From Macromonas bipunctata (GTDB lineage: Bacteria > Pseudomonadota > Gammaproteobacteria > Burkholderiales > Burkholderiaceae_C): DNA of 38,184 bases. Positions 26,232-34,186 of this stretch are shown here, piece by piece; position 1 is the stretch's first letter, and each line of letters starts with the position of its first letter. The stretch is taken from the NCBI RefSeq assembly GCF_002837135.1, contig NZ_NWBQ01000072.1, forward strand, positions 1 through 38,184, in the 5' to 3' direction. A program made the translations under genes and the position numbers. The notes under the pieces are model-generated. The model was not told where the DNA came from. It worked only from the letters and a program-made list of their open reading frames with translations, and did no database searches.

Positions 26232-26651
26232 TCAATCAGCTTCCTTGACCTGATAATCCTTCAGGTTTGGCTGCTCCTTCAATTTTTTAAACCAATCTGG
26301 AGCGTTAGTGCCCGGGCCTGGACGACGCACCCAAGTTTCATCAGGATTTTCTGGATTGAAATAAGTATTGTATTTGCGGGTGCTATTTTTTTTGTTGTCA
26401 TTATCCTCTTTAGACTTGTTGGGCTTGACAGCAGAAGTGGTATTATTTACAACTGCATTCAATTCTTTAAGTGAGAACAAGTCTAGCGGATTTAGGTTGT
26501 ACTCTTGAATAAATTCTTTCACCTCCTTTACGTTATCAGCTCTCTCTTTTTGCTTGATTTCTTCTAAAAGGCGTTTTCGTTCAGCCAGTTGTTGTTCCAG
26601 CTCAGCAAGCTCGCGCTCAAGGTCAGCACGTGGTACTACGGACATAGACAT
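26232..26651 (-). CDS. H-NS family nucleoid protein
   Basis: This protein of about 139 residues has an N-terminal coiled coil (ERELAELEQQLAERKRLLEE), a linker rich in Asn/Lys/Ser, and the H-NS C-terminal core NPENPDETWVRRPGPGTNAP followed by DWFKKL. The usual TWSGRGRxPxW core is altered to TWVRRPGPGTNAPDWF, so DNA recognition may differ. Such proteins silence AT-rich foreign DNA. Plasmid-borne copies lower the cost of carriage and could silence the AT-rich defence genes nearby. Start 26651 (ATG) follows GGAG at nine bases. The in-frame TTG at 26666 is less likely. Confidence 0.85.
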   Translation of the reverse strand: MSMSVVPRADLERELAELEQQLAERKRLLEEIKQKERADNVKEVKEFIQEYNLNPLDLFSLKELNAVVNNTTSAVKPNKSKEDNDNKKNSTRKYNTYFNPENPDETWVRRPGPGTNAPDWFKKLKEQPNLKDYQVKEAD

Positions 26652-26779
26652 ACAATTGTTCTCCAAATGAAACCTGTATTCTATACGGGCCGGGCGGCCT
26701 CAAACTGAAGTGCAAACATCTTTTATCTAAAGTGTTGGCATGACAACTCAAAGAGCCAAGTACCAGCGACTGCTGCAGC

Positions 26780-27022
26780 TCAAAGACTGCACTCCTTTGT
26801 AGCAGGTTTTCGGGTCTGATAACTTGGGACTGCCATGAGGTCTGGTGATACATTGAAAGTGTCAGCACAGTCCAGCCAATCATGAAAATAGACAAACTGC
26901 GTGAATACTCGAGGTTCATTTCGTAAAAACACGAATTTTTCCACTGGAATGCCAGTTTTTCTCAGGCATACATCCAGTTCCGTTTTCATTTTTTGCGCCG
27001 AAGCACTTGCTCGCGTAACCAT
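26780..27022 (-). CDS. Small hypothetical protein, uncertain
   Basis: This is an 80-residue open frame in the gap between two minus-strand genes, 15 bases after the preceding gene. It has an even amino-acid mix but no strong ribosome site and no motif that I recognise. A different frame overlaps much of it. It may be a real small gene following the orphan repressor or chance. Confidence 0.3.
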   Translation of the reverse strand: MVTRASASAQKMKTELDVCLRKTGIPVEKFVFLRNEPRVFTQFVYFHDWLDCADTFNVSPDLMAVPSYQTRKPATKECSL

Positions 27023-27037
27023 ATCGCGAATAGGCCT

Positions 27038-27364
27038 TCAGAATGCTTTGGGCGTGTTACGCACCTTGGTGTGAATGCGCAACGGAAGTTCGGCATCCAT
27101 CAATGCCAGGCCAACAGCATCAGTCGGTGTATCTAATAGCAGACCCAGATGCTCCAAACTGCCGAACACCTGCAACGCACGGGCCAGATAGGTAAGTGCT
27201 GTTCCCGGATGACCGGCTTCCAATCGACGTACGGTACTCACCGAAACGCTCATGCGTGAAGCTAGGTCCGCCTGCGAAAACCCACGACGGCGTCGCGCAA
27301 GTTCGATGTTTTTGCCCAGTGCTCTGATAGCCCGGTCTGCAGCTAAGTTGGGGGTAGTAACCAT
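27038..27364 (-). CDS. Orphan XRE/HipB-like repressor
   Basis: This 108-residue protein has an HTH_3 domain (about 12-65): LGKNIELARRRRGFSQADLASRMSVS is followed by VSTVRRLEAG. The C-terminal part (FGSLEHLGLLLDTP and after) resembles HipB-type antitoxins that precede hipA genes. No hipA follows on this strand, so it looks like an orphan. Start ATG 27364 follows AAGGA. The frame upstream to 27466 has no better start. It is divergent from the hipBA pair. Confidence 0.8.
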   Translation of the reverse strand: MVTTPNLAADRAIRALGKNIELARRRRGFSQADLASRMSVSVSTVRRLEAGHPGTALTYLARALQVFGSLEHLGLLLDTPTDAVGLALMDAELPLRIHTKVRNTPKAF

Positions 27365-27379
27365 AAAATAAACATCCTT

Positions 27380-27412
27380 ATAAGACGTATTATGCTGCGT
27401 AATCGTTCTTAT
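27380..27412. promoter_or_regulatory. Imperfect palindrome before the orphan repressor
   Basis: The outer arms ATAAGACG (27380-27387) and CGTTCTTAT (27404-27412) pair with one extra base. The inner ATTATGC/GCGTAAT also nearly pairs. It lies just before the repressor start, where its own operator is expected. Confidence 0.5.
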
Positions 27413-27455
27413 GGGAGTGTTTGTGCAGGTGTAGTACAGGTTTCGCTCAAATAAT

Positions 27456-27486
27456 CGTATCTTCATACGGTATTACGAAAATACGT
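27456..27486. promoter_or_regulatory. CGTAT/ATACG motif cluster between divergent repressors
   Basis: CGTAT (27456-27460) pairs with ATACG (27465-27469), and ATACG recurs at 27481-27485 within TTACGAAAATACGT (27473-27486). The 11-mer TTACGAAAATA is repeated just after hipA. Confidence 0.45.
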
Positions 27487-27512
27487 TTAGAGCTGGCGAA
27501 CTTACACCTTGC

Positions 27513-27532
27513 ATGATAAACTCATTTATCAT
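27513..27532. promoter_or_regulatory. Perfect palindrome at the hipB start, likely HipB operator
   Basis: ATGATAAA (27513-27520) and TTTATCAT (27525-27532) are perfect inverted 8-mers around CTCA. The site covers the first start codon and touches the second, so bound repressor would block transcription or initiation. Confidence 0.65.
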
Positions 27533-27845
27533 GGAACAAAAAAAGCACAACACTTTGCGCATCGTAAACGAGTTAGAAGCCATGCGCCAAGCTCGAGGTT
27601 GGACTCAAGAAGAGCTTGCGGCCAAGGCTTGCGTCAGCCGGATGACGGTGTCTCGGGTTGAATCAGGTTTTGACCCACGACTGTCCACCGTGTGGGACCT
27701 CACCCGAGCCCTTGGCTTAGAGCTGGTGCTAGTACCGCGAGAACTGACCCGAGAGGTTCAGGGTTTCATTCAGTCAGGTGGGCGTATCCTAGGGCAACCA
27801 CCGGGCGTTGATGCTCCAAAGTCGATTGTGGACCTTTTGAGGTAA
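27531..27845 (+). CDS. hipB: HipB-type antitoxin/repressor
   Basis: This 104-residue HTH_3 protein (MEQKKHN start) has the helix-turn-helix region ELEAMRQARGWTQEELAAKA followed by CVSRMTVSRVESG, and an ending typical of HipB partners (IVDLLR). It should bind the palindrome at its own start and neutralise HipA. The ATG at 27513 in the same frame lies inside the operator and is the alternative start. Neither has a clear ribosome site, so a leaderless message is possible. hipA follows after five bases. Confidence 0.85.
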   Translation: MEQKKHNTLRIVNELEAMRQARGWTQEELAAKACVSRMTVSRVESGFDPRLSTVWDLTRALGLELVLVPRELTREVQGFIQSGGRILGQPPGVDAPKSIVDLLR

Positions 27846-27850
27846 TCAGC

Positions 27851-29152
27851 ATGGCAACTGGTCTGAAATATTTACGTTTATATTTGCACGATGATGCCGG
27901 AGAGCGGCGAGCGATTGGACACCTCTCTGCCTTCGGGGATATGCTGCGAATCTCGTTCGACGATTCCTACATCACAGACCGTGACCGACCTACATTGTCT
28001 CTGCAGTACGTCGGGGCTACTGAATCAGATACCCAAGCTATTTTGCGTTCAAGCAAAGACCGTCGATTAGTGAGTAATGATGGACGTTGGCCTGCCTACT
28101 TTCAAAATCTGTTACCAGAGGGACATAATCGAGACCGATTGGCTAAAGAGCGAGGTTGTGATAAAGACGATGAATTTGAATTATTAGCTGCAGCAGGCCA
28201 TGACTTAATGGGTGCAGTAGAAGTAGAACCTTTATTAGAAGGTGAAAGCGTCCCAACAGTTGTTGCCGAGTGGCATCAAGCGATGGGAATTCATGCGGCT
28301 GAGTCCGACTTGGTAGCTGTTCCTGTTGAAGATGCAGCAGCCATTCCAGGCGTTGTTTCTAAATTTTCAGCAGTTCAAGACGGCCGTAGGTATGTAGTTA
28401 AACGTAACGGTAGCGCAGGTAGCTACATTTTAAAGCTGCCATCAACTCGACACCCTGATTTAGCTGAAATCGAGTACAAAGGATTTCAATTATGTGAAGC
28501 ACTTGGATTGAAATGCGCACGAGCTTTAATCATCAAAAAATCTGATGCTGAATTACCGGAGCATGTTCCATTTGAGCATCTTTTAGCAGTAGAACGATTT
28601 GACCGAACAGCAGCCGGTCGAATTCACATGGAGGAATTCGCACAAGCAATGGGGTTTACTCCAAAACAAAAATATGGCACTAATATCTTTAAGGATTACG
28701 GCCAAATACTTCGAGTACTAAACATGTACTCACTGCAACCTAAAGCGGATATTCAGGAATTTCTATACAGATTTGTGGCGTTTGTACTATTGGGTAACAC
28801 TGATGCTCATTTGAAAAACTGGGCATTGCTTTATCCTGATGGGAAGAATCCGGTATTAGCTCCAGTTTACGACCCGGTAAGTGTCTCTAGTTTCTTCGAG
28901 TCAGCATCTCCTTTATACTACGCCATTAATAGAAAAATTGACGAGCATTTATGTAGAATGACTTGGTCTGACTTAGAAAGCTTAATGTATGCAGGGGGAT
29001 TAAATCAGGTTTCTATTTTTATGAAAAAATGTAAAGAAGTTGTAAAGCGAGCACAAGCTGACTGGCCTGAGCTGCTTAAAGATGCACCTGCCAGTATGCA
29101 AAAAGAAATTAGCCAAAGATTACATGGTAAGGCCGGTTTGGCTAAAATTTAG
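27851..29152 (+). CDS. hipA: HipA-type serine/threonine kinase toxin
   Basis: This 433-residue protein has both HipA domains. The N-terminal part includes RWPAYFQNLLPEGHNRDRLA. The kinase core includes KFSAVQ, a lysine in YILKLPS, the catalytic loop G315-N-T-D318-A-H-L-K and the metal-binding D341 in VYDPVS. HipA toxins phosphorylate aminoacyl-tRNA synthetases and cause growth arrest. With HipB it forms a stabilisation module and possibly a defence element. AT content rises within the gene (after about 28080) relative to the defence operon, which suggests an independent origin. Confidence 0.93.
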   Translation: MATGLKYLRLYLHDDAGERRAIGHLSAFGDMLRISFDDSYITDRDRPTLSLQYVGATESDTQAILRSSKDRRLVSNDGRWPAYFQNLLPEGHNRDRLAKERGCDKDDEFELLAAAGHDLMGAVEVEPLLEGESVPTVVAEWHQAMGIHAAESDLVAVPVEDAAAIPGVVSKFSAVQDGRRYVVKRNGSAGSYILKLPSTRHPDLAEIEYKGFQLCEALGLKCARALIIKKSDAELPEHVPFEHLLAVERFDRTAAGRIHMEEFAQAMGFTPKQKYGTNIFKDYGQILRVLNMYSLQPKADIQEFLYRFVAFVLLGNTDAHLKNWALLYPDGKNPVLAPVYDPVSVSSFFESASPLYYAINRKIDEHLCRMTWSDLESLMYAGGLNQVSIFMKKCKEVVKRAQADWPELLKDAPASMQKEISQRLHGKAGLAKI

Positions 29153-29463
29153 GATGTGTTGTTACGAAAATATCGTAATATCGGGTACATGGGCACGCTG
29201 GTGCCGTGAGGTTCTGGATTCGTTGCTCAGACAAGCCATGCTGAGGTGCACCGCGCAAGCTCGACGAGGCAGTGCTGGAGTGTTTGACACAACGAACCAA
29301 CGACAAGCCCTTGATAGTGGTGCAATTGCTGCAGCCTCATATTGAGGAGCAAGAACATGACTAAGAACCACACTTTTTGGGGGTAATATCATTGCCTCAC
29401 AGCCACCGCCTGGCAGAAAATTTTTACTTCGACTTGCGTCTGTATAGGTCTTTTTTCTGAAGA
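29153..29463. other. Gap after hipA with a repeat and a coding-like remnant
   Basis: TTACGA (29162-29167) and TCGTAA (29173-29178) form a perfect palindrome. A plus-strand frame at 29251-29364 begins just after a stop and reads RKLDEAVLECLTQRTNDKP and on to EEQEHD, which looks like the tail of a lost gene. I do not recognise it. Confidence 0.4.
29162..29178. repeat. TTACGA/TCGTAA palindrome after hipA
   Basis: It is a perfect 6-bp inverted repeat around AAATA. TTACGAAAATA is also found at 27473-27483, so the pair flanks the hipBA module. Confidence 0.5.
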
Positions 29464-29700
29464 TTAGACAGGTACAAAGCGCTTTACCGTGCCACTTTCA
29501 GTGATGACCTCTTGGTCAAACTCAGCCATTGGCCGCAACCACGTGATGCTCTTATCTCCCCGCTCGGCCCGGTACAAAATGCCGGGTTGCAGTGTGGCCT
29601 CAATCATGCAATGCCCAACGACCGTATAGATTTCACCTTTGTAGTGTCGCAGTTTTTGTCCTGGTAAGAGGTGAGTAGGAATGGAAGATGAGATACTCAT
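29464..29700 (-). CDS. DUF1653 family small protein
   Basis: This 78-residue protein has the DUF1653 pattern: LRHYKGEIYTVVGHC, then ILYRAERGDKSITWLRPMAEF, then VKRFVPV. The family is common in bacteria and on mobile elements, and its function is unknown. It reads on the minus strand after the ATPase/HNH pair, 73 bases from the HNH stop, so it may share that transcript. Confidence 0.8.
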   Translation of the reverse strand: MSISSSIPTHLLPGQKLRHYKGEIYTVVGHCMIEATLQPGILYRAERGDKSITWLRPMAEFDQEVITESGTVKRFVPV

Positions 29701-29773
29701 GGTGTGAGCTTGTCCTGTAATAACGGTTAGATTAAGAAATTAGGCGTGAAGAAATTTCGCTGCTTCCCCACTG

Positions 29774-30370
29774 TTACAGCAATCCTTGGCGTTGCGCTTC
29801 GTACCACACAAACGGCGAAAGAAATTTCAAGGTTTCAGGATGCTTGTTTTGTAAATACATCCTGTATTGCCGCTGACGCATTGTTTTGTGACTTGGGCTG
29901 TTCAATTTAAGCCGATGAATGGTACTGCTGGCCCTAACAGCCGTAGCTGCATCAAGTTCAGGATTGGGAAATATTTCACCACTGGCCAGATTCAGTAGAA
30001 AAGTATTGGGTTGAAGACCGATGGGGTCCAGCACATCGTCAAAGTGATGCTTGTTGCGGTTGGCACCGAGGCAAGACAGGCGATAATTTGACCACTCGTA
30101 AGCTTGGTGGGGATACTTGGACTTGGCCAGAAAATGGTCTGTGGAGCTCGCACCAATGACCCACTCAAAATAAATCGAGAGGTAGGCGCAAACACCACCG
30201 TAGGCCAACCACAACTGTTCAGACGAACGCGTCCAATAATCCTGAATCTCGGTTCCGCGTCGTAATGGCTCACCGATTGCAATACCCTTGGCAGCCAACC
30301 AGTGCAAACCGGGTTGCCTGACCCTGGCATCGAAATCAATGGGCTCTGGCTGGAGCTCGACCGGAATCAT
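29774..30370 (-). CDS. HNH-type nuclease, second Septu-like effector
   Basis: This 198-residue protein has an HNH-like core: YGGVCAYLSIYFEW, H in STDHFLAKSKYP, N in YEWSNYRLSCLGANRNKH, then DDVLDPIGL. This ordering (C-A-Y, D-H, N-Y-R, N-x-x-K-H) resembles PtuB-type proteins, though it is distinct from the one at 16886-17572. Its ATG overlaps the stop of the ATPase gene by four bases. It is most likely the nuclease of a second ATPase+HNH defence pair. Confidence 0.75.
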   Translation of the reverse strand: MIPVELQPEPIDFDARVRQPGLHWLAAKGIAIGEPLRRGTEIQDYWTRSSEQLWLAYGGVCAYLSIYFEWVIGASSTDHFLAKSKYPHQAYEWSNYRLSCLGANRNKHHFDDVLDPIGLQPNTFLLNLASGEIFPNPELDAATAVRASSTIHRLKLNSPSHKTMRQRQYRMYLQNKHPETLKFLSPFVWYEAQRQGLL

Positions 30371-31644
30371 GTGAGCCAGCCCTTGGCCTTGCCTATGTAG
30401 CGCCAGTTGAACAAAAAGCTGTCGGTCGGCGGTAAACAGCGTACCAATGCTGCATGCACCTCTGCAACCTGTTGAGGGTCGGGTCGCGCAGTCTCCAGCA
30501 AAGCCGACGCTTGCTGAATCAAGGCCTCGTATTCGACGGGGCGACCACTGGACAGGTCAAAGGCCTCGCTGGTCAACCAACCCTCCACATCGCCGTGCCG
30601 CTCAAACGGACGTTGGGTCAAGACCACGCCGGTTTCCTCCAAATCCAAGTCCAACCAGCTGTCTTTCGCACTGTCGAAATGTGGTTCGGCCGAGGCCATC
30701 ACCAGCGGCGAATGCGTCGTAGCAATCAGCTGCAACTGGGCTTCCGAGCTGTCGAACAGAATGCTGGCCACTTCCAACAGTGCGGGCACAATCTTGCGCT
30801 GCCACTGTGGATGCAGATGCGACTCCACCTCATCCACCAACAGCACCATCTGCCGCGTGGGCTGTTCGCGCAACAACTTGGCAGCCTTACCGTGTTCTTG
30901 CCAAGCCCAGACCAGCATGTACGCCAGCGCCAAAATGCGACGAATCCCCGACGAGGCATGCAACACCGGCACCTCTTGTCCGTACGGCATACGAACGGTC
31001 GGAATGTCGCGAACATCGTCCAAGCTGATGCGCGTGAGTGCGCCGGGGGTCAGGGATTCCTGGTCAGACGGTGACAGTACCGCCAACACCTTCTTCAAGA
31101 CCTCGAAAGCCGCACTGTTTTCCTTTTGCCACGCCGCCCAGTCCAGCACCAAGCCCAAGCACAGCCGTTTGCCGTCTCGACCTTCCAGCCCGTCCCATAC
31201 TTCGCTAGGATTGAACACGTAAGCGGGAAGCCTGTCCTGCACATCCGCACCGTCTTGCGTCAACCAATAATTGCGTGCGGGGTCCCACAGGGCAAAGCTG
31301 CCATCGGACATCGCATACACCACCAACCCAGCGTTGGCCGGTCGACCAGAACGCCCTGTCCATGCCTGTTCGCGTGCATGGTACTCACTGACGTAAGGTT
31401 CACCGGTATCCAGCGAAAAGCCAATGCTCGCTGGTCCATCACCCAAGGGCAATGCACAACGTCCCGACGCCAGCCGTGGATTGACCTCAGCCGGCCAACG
31501 GCGCGTCATGGCCCACCACGCGATGTCCAACAGAAAGCTTTTGCCCAGTCCGTTGTCACCCGTAACCAAATTCAACCGTGGGGCAAATTCCAGCTCCAGC
31601 TTTACTGCGGGCCCCACGTTATTCAATCGCAAATGCTTGAGCAT
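30367..31644 (-). CDS. AAA ATPase, second Septu PtuA-like protein
   Basis: This 425-residue ATPase has Walker A GDNGLGKS (29-36), a signature-like SSGIRRILALAYML, Walker B VLLVDEVESHLHP and the switch histidine in LIATTHSPLV. It lacks a coiled coil. Coupling by ATGA to the HNH gene gives the PtuA-PtuB order on the minus strand. It is GC-richer than its neighbours and only distantly like the ATPase at 15558-16889, so the two pairs were probably gained separately. Confidence 0.82.
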   Translation of the reverse strand: MLKHLRLNNVGPAVKLELEFAPRLNLVTGDNGLGKSFLLDIAWWAMTRRWPAEVNPRLASGRCALPLGDGPASIGFSLDTGEPYVSEYHAREQAWTGRSGRPANAGLVVYAMSDGSFALWDPARNYWLTQDGADVQDRLPAYVFNPSEVWDGLEGRDGKRLCLGLVLDWAAWQKENSAAFEVLKKVLAVLSPSDQESLTPGALTRISLDDVRDIPTVRMPYGQEVPVLHASSGIRRILALAYMLVWAWQEHGKAAKLLREQPTRQMVLLVDEVESHLHPQWQRKIVPALLEVASILFDSSEAQLQLIATTHSPLVMASAEPHFDSAKDSWLDLDLEETGVVLTQRPFERHGDVEGWLTSEAFDLSSGRPVEYEALIQQASALLETARPDPQQVAEVHAALVRCLPPTDSFLFNWRYIGKAKGWLT

Positions 31645-31690
31645 TCAAAACCTTTTTGCATTTGTGTCATTCAAGATTATGGCGAGTGAA

Positions 31691-32467
31691 CTATTCTTTA
31701 TCCGTCGACGTTAATTCATCTCCGCTCATTTTACTCCAATTCGCTGGACGCTTGAGCTGAGTTCGACGGTTTAAAAGCGAAATAATTTCTGAGTTAGAAA
31801 ACCACAATGCCTTCACCAGCTCTAATGTTAACTCCTCAAATTCATATCCACGTCCAAAACTGCCAGCGGCCACGGGCATCATTGCACAAACTTCATCGCA
31901 AAGTTGTTTGTGCTGCTGCAGTAACTGCTGCAATTTTTTCTCTGGTAATAATTCCATCTCCGTAGACTCAGTATCCTGCCCTAGTAAACGGTTTTTTTGC
32001 TCTTGCAAACTGGTCGCAGCAGTATAGAAATTTGACACCAATTTTTGCACACTAGCATCTTGCAAGAATTCTTTCAGATGAGGGTCTTGTGCGACTTCGG
32101 CTGCATAATGGTGTGCGGTACTTAAAATCTGCGTCAATCGTTGTTGTTGCCGTTGCCGCTCGAGCAATTGCTTGCGTTCACGTGCAGGCTGCAACACACG
32201 GGTCTCTATTCGTTCCATCAACTCGTCAAATCGTTCTTGACGACCCAAGGTGTTATCACGCAAGAGCTGTAAAAAATCAGATGGTATTTGTGTGCAGTCG
32301 CTCGAAAAACTCCCAAGGTACTGCTGCACCGACCGACCTCCACGCCCGCTGCTAGATTTCTCGTAGTGGTTGCAAAACAACGCAACGCTCTTGGGGCCAA
32401 TTTTAAGTGAAACGGATTGGTTGATTTTTTGCGGTGGTAGATTAGATGATTCTTTATTTTTTGACAT
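31691..32467 (-). CDS. Hypothetical protein of 258 residues
   Basis: I do not recognise this protein. A basic N-terminal part contains KIGPKSVALFCNHYEKSSSG and VQQYLGSFSSDCTQIPSDFL. A long helical, glutamine-rich middle (about 75-190) contains RERKQLLERQRQQQRLTQIL and looks coiled. The end is acidic. Start 32467 has a good AAAGGAG site. It lies 46 bases upstream of the ATPase/HNH pair on the same strand and could be a third component or a regulator. Lower GC than the ATPase argues for a separate origin. Confidence 0.6.
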   Translation of the reverse strand: MSKNKESSNLPPQKINQSVSLKIGPKSVALFCNHYEKSSSGRGGRSVQQYLGSFSSDCTQIPSDFLQLLRDNTLGRQERFDELMERIETRVLQPARERKQLLERQRQQQRLTQILSTAHHYAAEVAQDPHLKEFLQDASVQKLVSNFYTAATSLQEQKNRLLGQDTESTEMELLPEKKLQQLLQQHKQLCDEVCAMMPVAAGSFGRGYEFEELTLELVKALWFSNSEIISLLNRRTQLKRPANWSKMSGDELTSTDKE

Positions 32468-34186
32468 GGTAAGCTCCTTTAAAGATTGAATTAATTGTTA
32501 GATAATAAGTATAGGTGTTGCGTGCGATGATAATGCCTTGTCTGGTAGGTGTATACCAAGAAAATCCAACCCACAAGTCAAAGTCTACCCGTTAAGCACA
32601 GGAAGCCTGCTGTCTAATTACTGGATATTGACCCAGAGTCAACGCACAATGCCTCAGATTGCACTACCCGTTAAAATTTATTGAACGGCTCGGTCTACCG
32701 GGTATTGTGAATCGGTGATTTGGTAATGGCCTGCAACGGCAGTGAGGCAATTCGAGCAGACGACTATGACCATGCCAGTTTGCAAATAATACCCCATGCA
32801 ACAAGCTTTAATTACCATATTGAGCAGAAATGCACCGGGACGGTAATGGTATTGATGGTGGGTTTTTTGGCGTATGCTGGTTTGAAAAACAGCCTATCGA
32901 TGAAGAGCAGTGCCCCATGGGTTGCGCTGATTCCTGCTGAAATCAAAAACCAACCTGCATGATTTTTGAACCATAGTCGCGGTAGATTGTTGATGACAAA
33001 CAACGCTGCAGCATCTGAAATAGCAGAGCAACCAGCATCTCGTTTGGCGACTCGGCGTATGCCAATTCATCCGCTAAACAAGAAGTTGCAACAGCAGTTC
33101 AAAAAGCAGTTGACCAGAGTATAAAAACGGTCTGCCAAGCCAGTTTAGAGGAGGCGAAATACGGGCCTGAAACCGCATTTTTGCACTTGAATTTTTTGTA
33201 GGGTACCCGACCTTGCCGACGTTAAGAGAGTCATATAGCCCCCCTGAGGCTGCCGACGTTTGTAGACTGTATTTTGCCGGAATATTGACCTCAGGACTAC
33301 GGTGGCTTTTACAGTTCAGTGTTTACCGGCATTGGGGGCTGGATTTCATGCCTGAGCGGGTGACGTAATGCGGGTATTTGATGGGCCATTGCAGCCAGAC
33401 CGACAAGCAAAATAAAGTTCAATTACAGCGGCCTGGAGATTGAAAATTTCAAGCCATTGGCATGCATTTTGACGGGCTCGCTGCCACCACATCAGCCCAT
33501 ATCCCGGCGTTCAACGCACGGCACCTGCATCGCTCCAAATTTGTGGCTCCAAGCCCCGCATGACAACCTGCACGACAACTGGGTGCCAACCGCAACATTG
33601 ACCGACGACCCAGCTCACACCGTCAAAACGTAAAATATCATTCTCATCTTTTTTAAACCAAGTGACACCTCGCTCAACCAAAGGTGTGTGACCGTCCTGT
33701 TGCGACCATTTGTGCTTTACTTGTTTAGCATTCTCTGAGAAATGCCACATACCTTGAGCATTGGTGACGTGGCAAGCCGTACGCAAAGCCAGTCACCTGA
33801 GCTCTGGCCAAACGTTCAGGTGTCCACCGCACGACCATGTCACTGCGACTGACCACGACCCCATACCGTGAACTGCTGTGGAGTGGGTGCGAGCGCTGGA
33901 ACCGCTTCTGGTCTCGCACTCGTTGAAACGTGCGGCCATTGGCCTCAACCAGTCTGGCACAAAAGTTCTCAGCCAGACATTAGATATCGATGGTGCTTGA
34001 TTGGTGGTAAACATATTGCGGTGCATTCAATGTTGCCGGTAGAAAATCCCTCCTCGCACCCTAACTGCCTGGTCAAACAAATACCTATTATCGGGCTTAC
34101 ACCATGGATTAGATAACTTGGTCAGTCGACAGGCATTCAGTGAACAGACAACACTATACTTAATTTTAGGAGCTTATCGAATCGCC
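32468..34186. other. 1.7-kb region without a convincing gene
   Basis: Frames here are short and lack good ribosome sites, including a 43-codon frame at 32993-33124 with a basic end. Minus-strand frames at about 33511-33919 have some coding flavour (RYGVVVSRSDMVVRWTPERL; TWFKKDENDILRFDGVSWVV) but lie in two frames around position 33785, suggesting a decayed gene. TGCCGACGTT occurs twice (near 33213 and 33251). CCTGAGG/CCTCAGG form a distant inverted repeat. Confidence 0.45.
33511..33919 (-). pseudogene. Possible decayed minus-strand gene
   Basis: Two overlapping frames (33725-33919 and 33511-33786) each have coding-like stretches: RYGVVVSRSDMVVRWTPERL in the first and RGVTWFKKDENDILRFDGVS in the second. 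The switch near 33785 would need a frameshift. The product is not recognised. Confidence 0.25.

Noticed and set aside
26623-26919. Minus-strand 98-codon frame overlapping the start of the hns-like gene
   Set aside because: It overlaps the hns-like start and the 26780-27022 frame and has no motif.
32720-32962. 80-codon plus-strand frame with a hydrophobic middle
   Set aside because: There is no ribosome site, the start is doubtful and the composition is mixed; it could not be told from chance.
32993-33124. 43-codon plus-strand frame with a basic end
   Set aside because: It is very short and lacks a ribosome site or partner gene.
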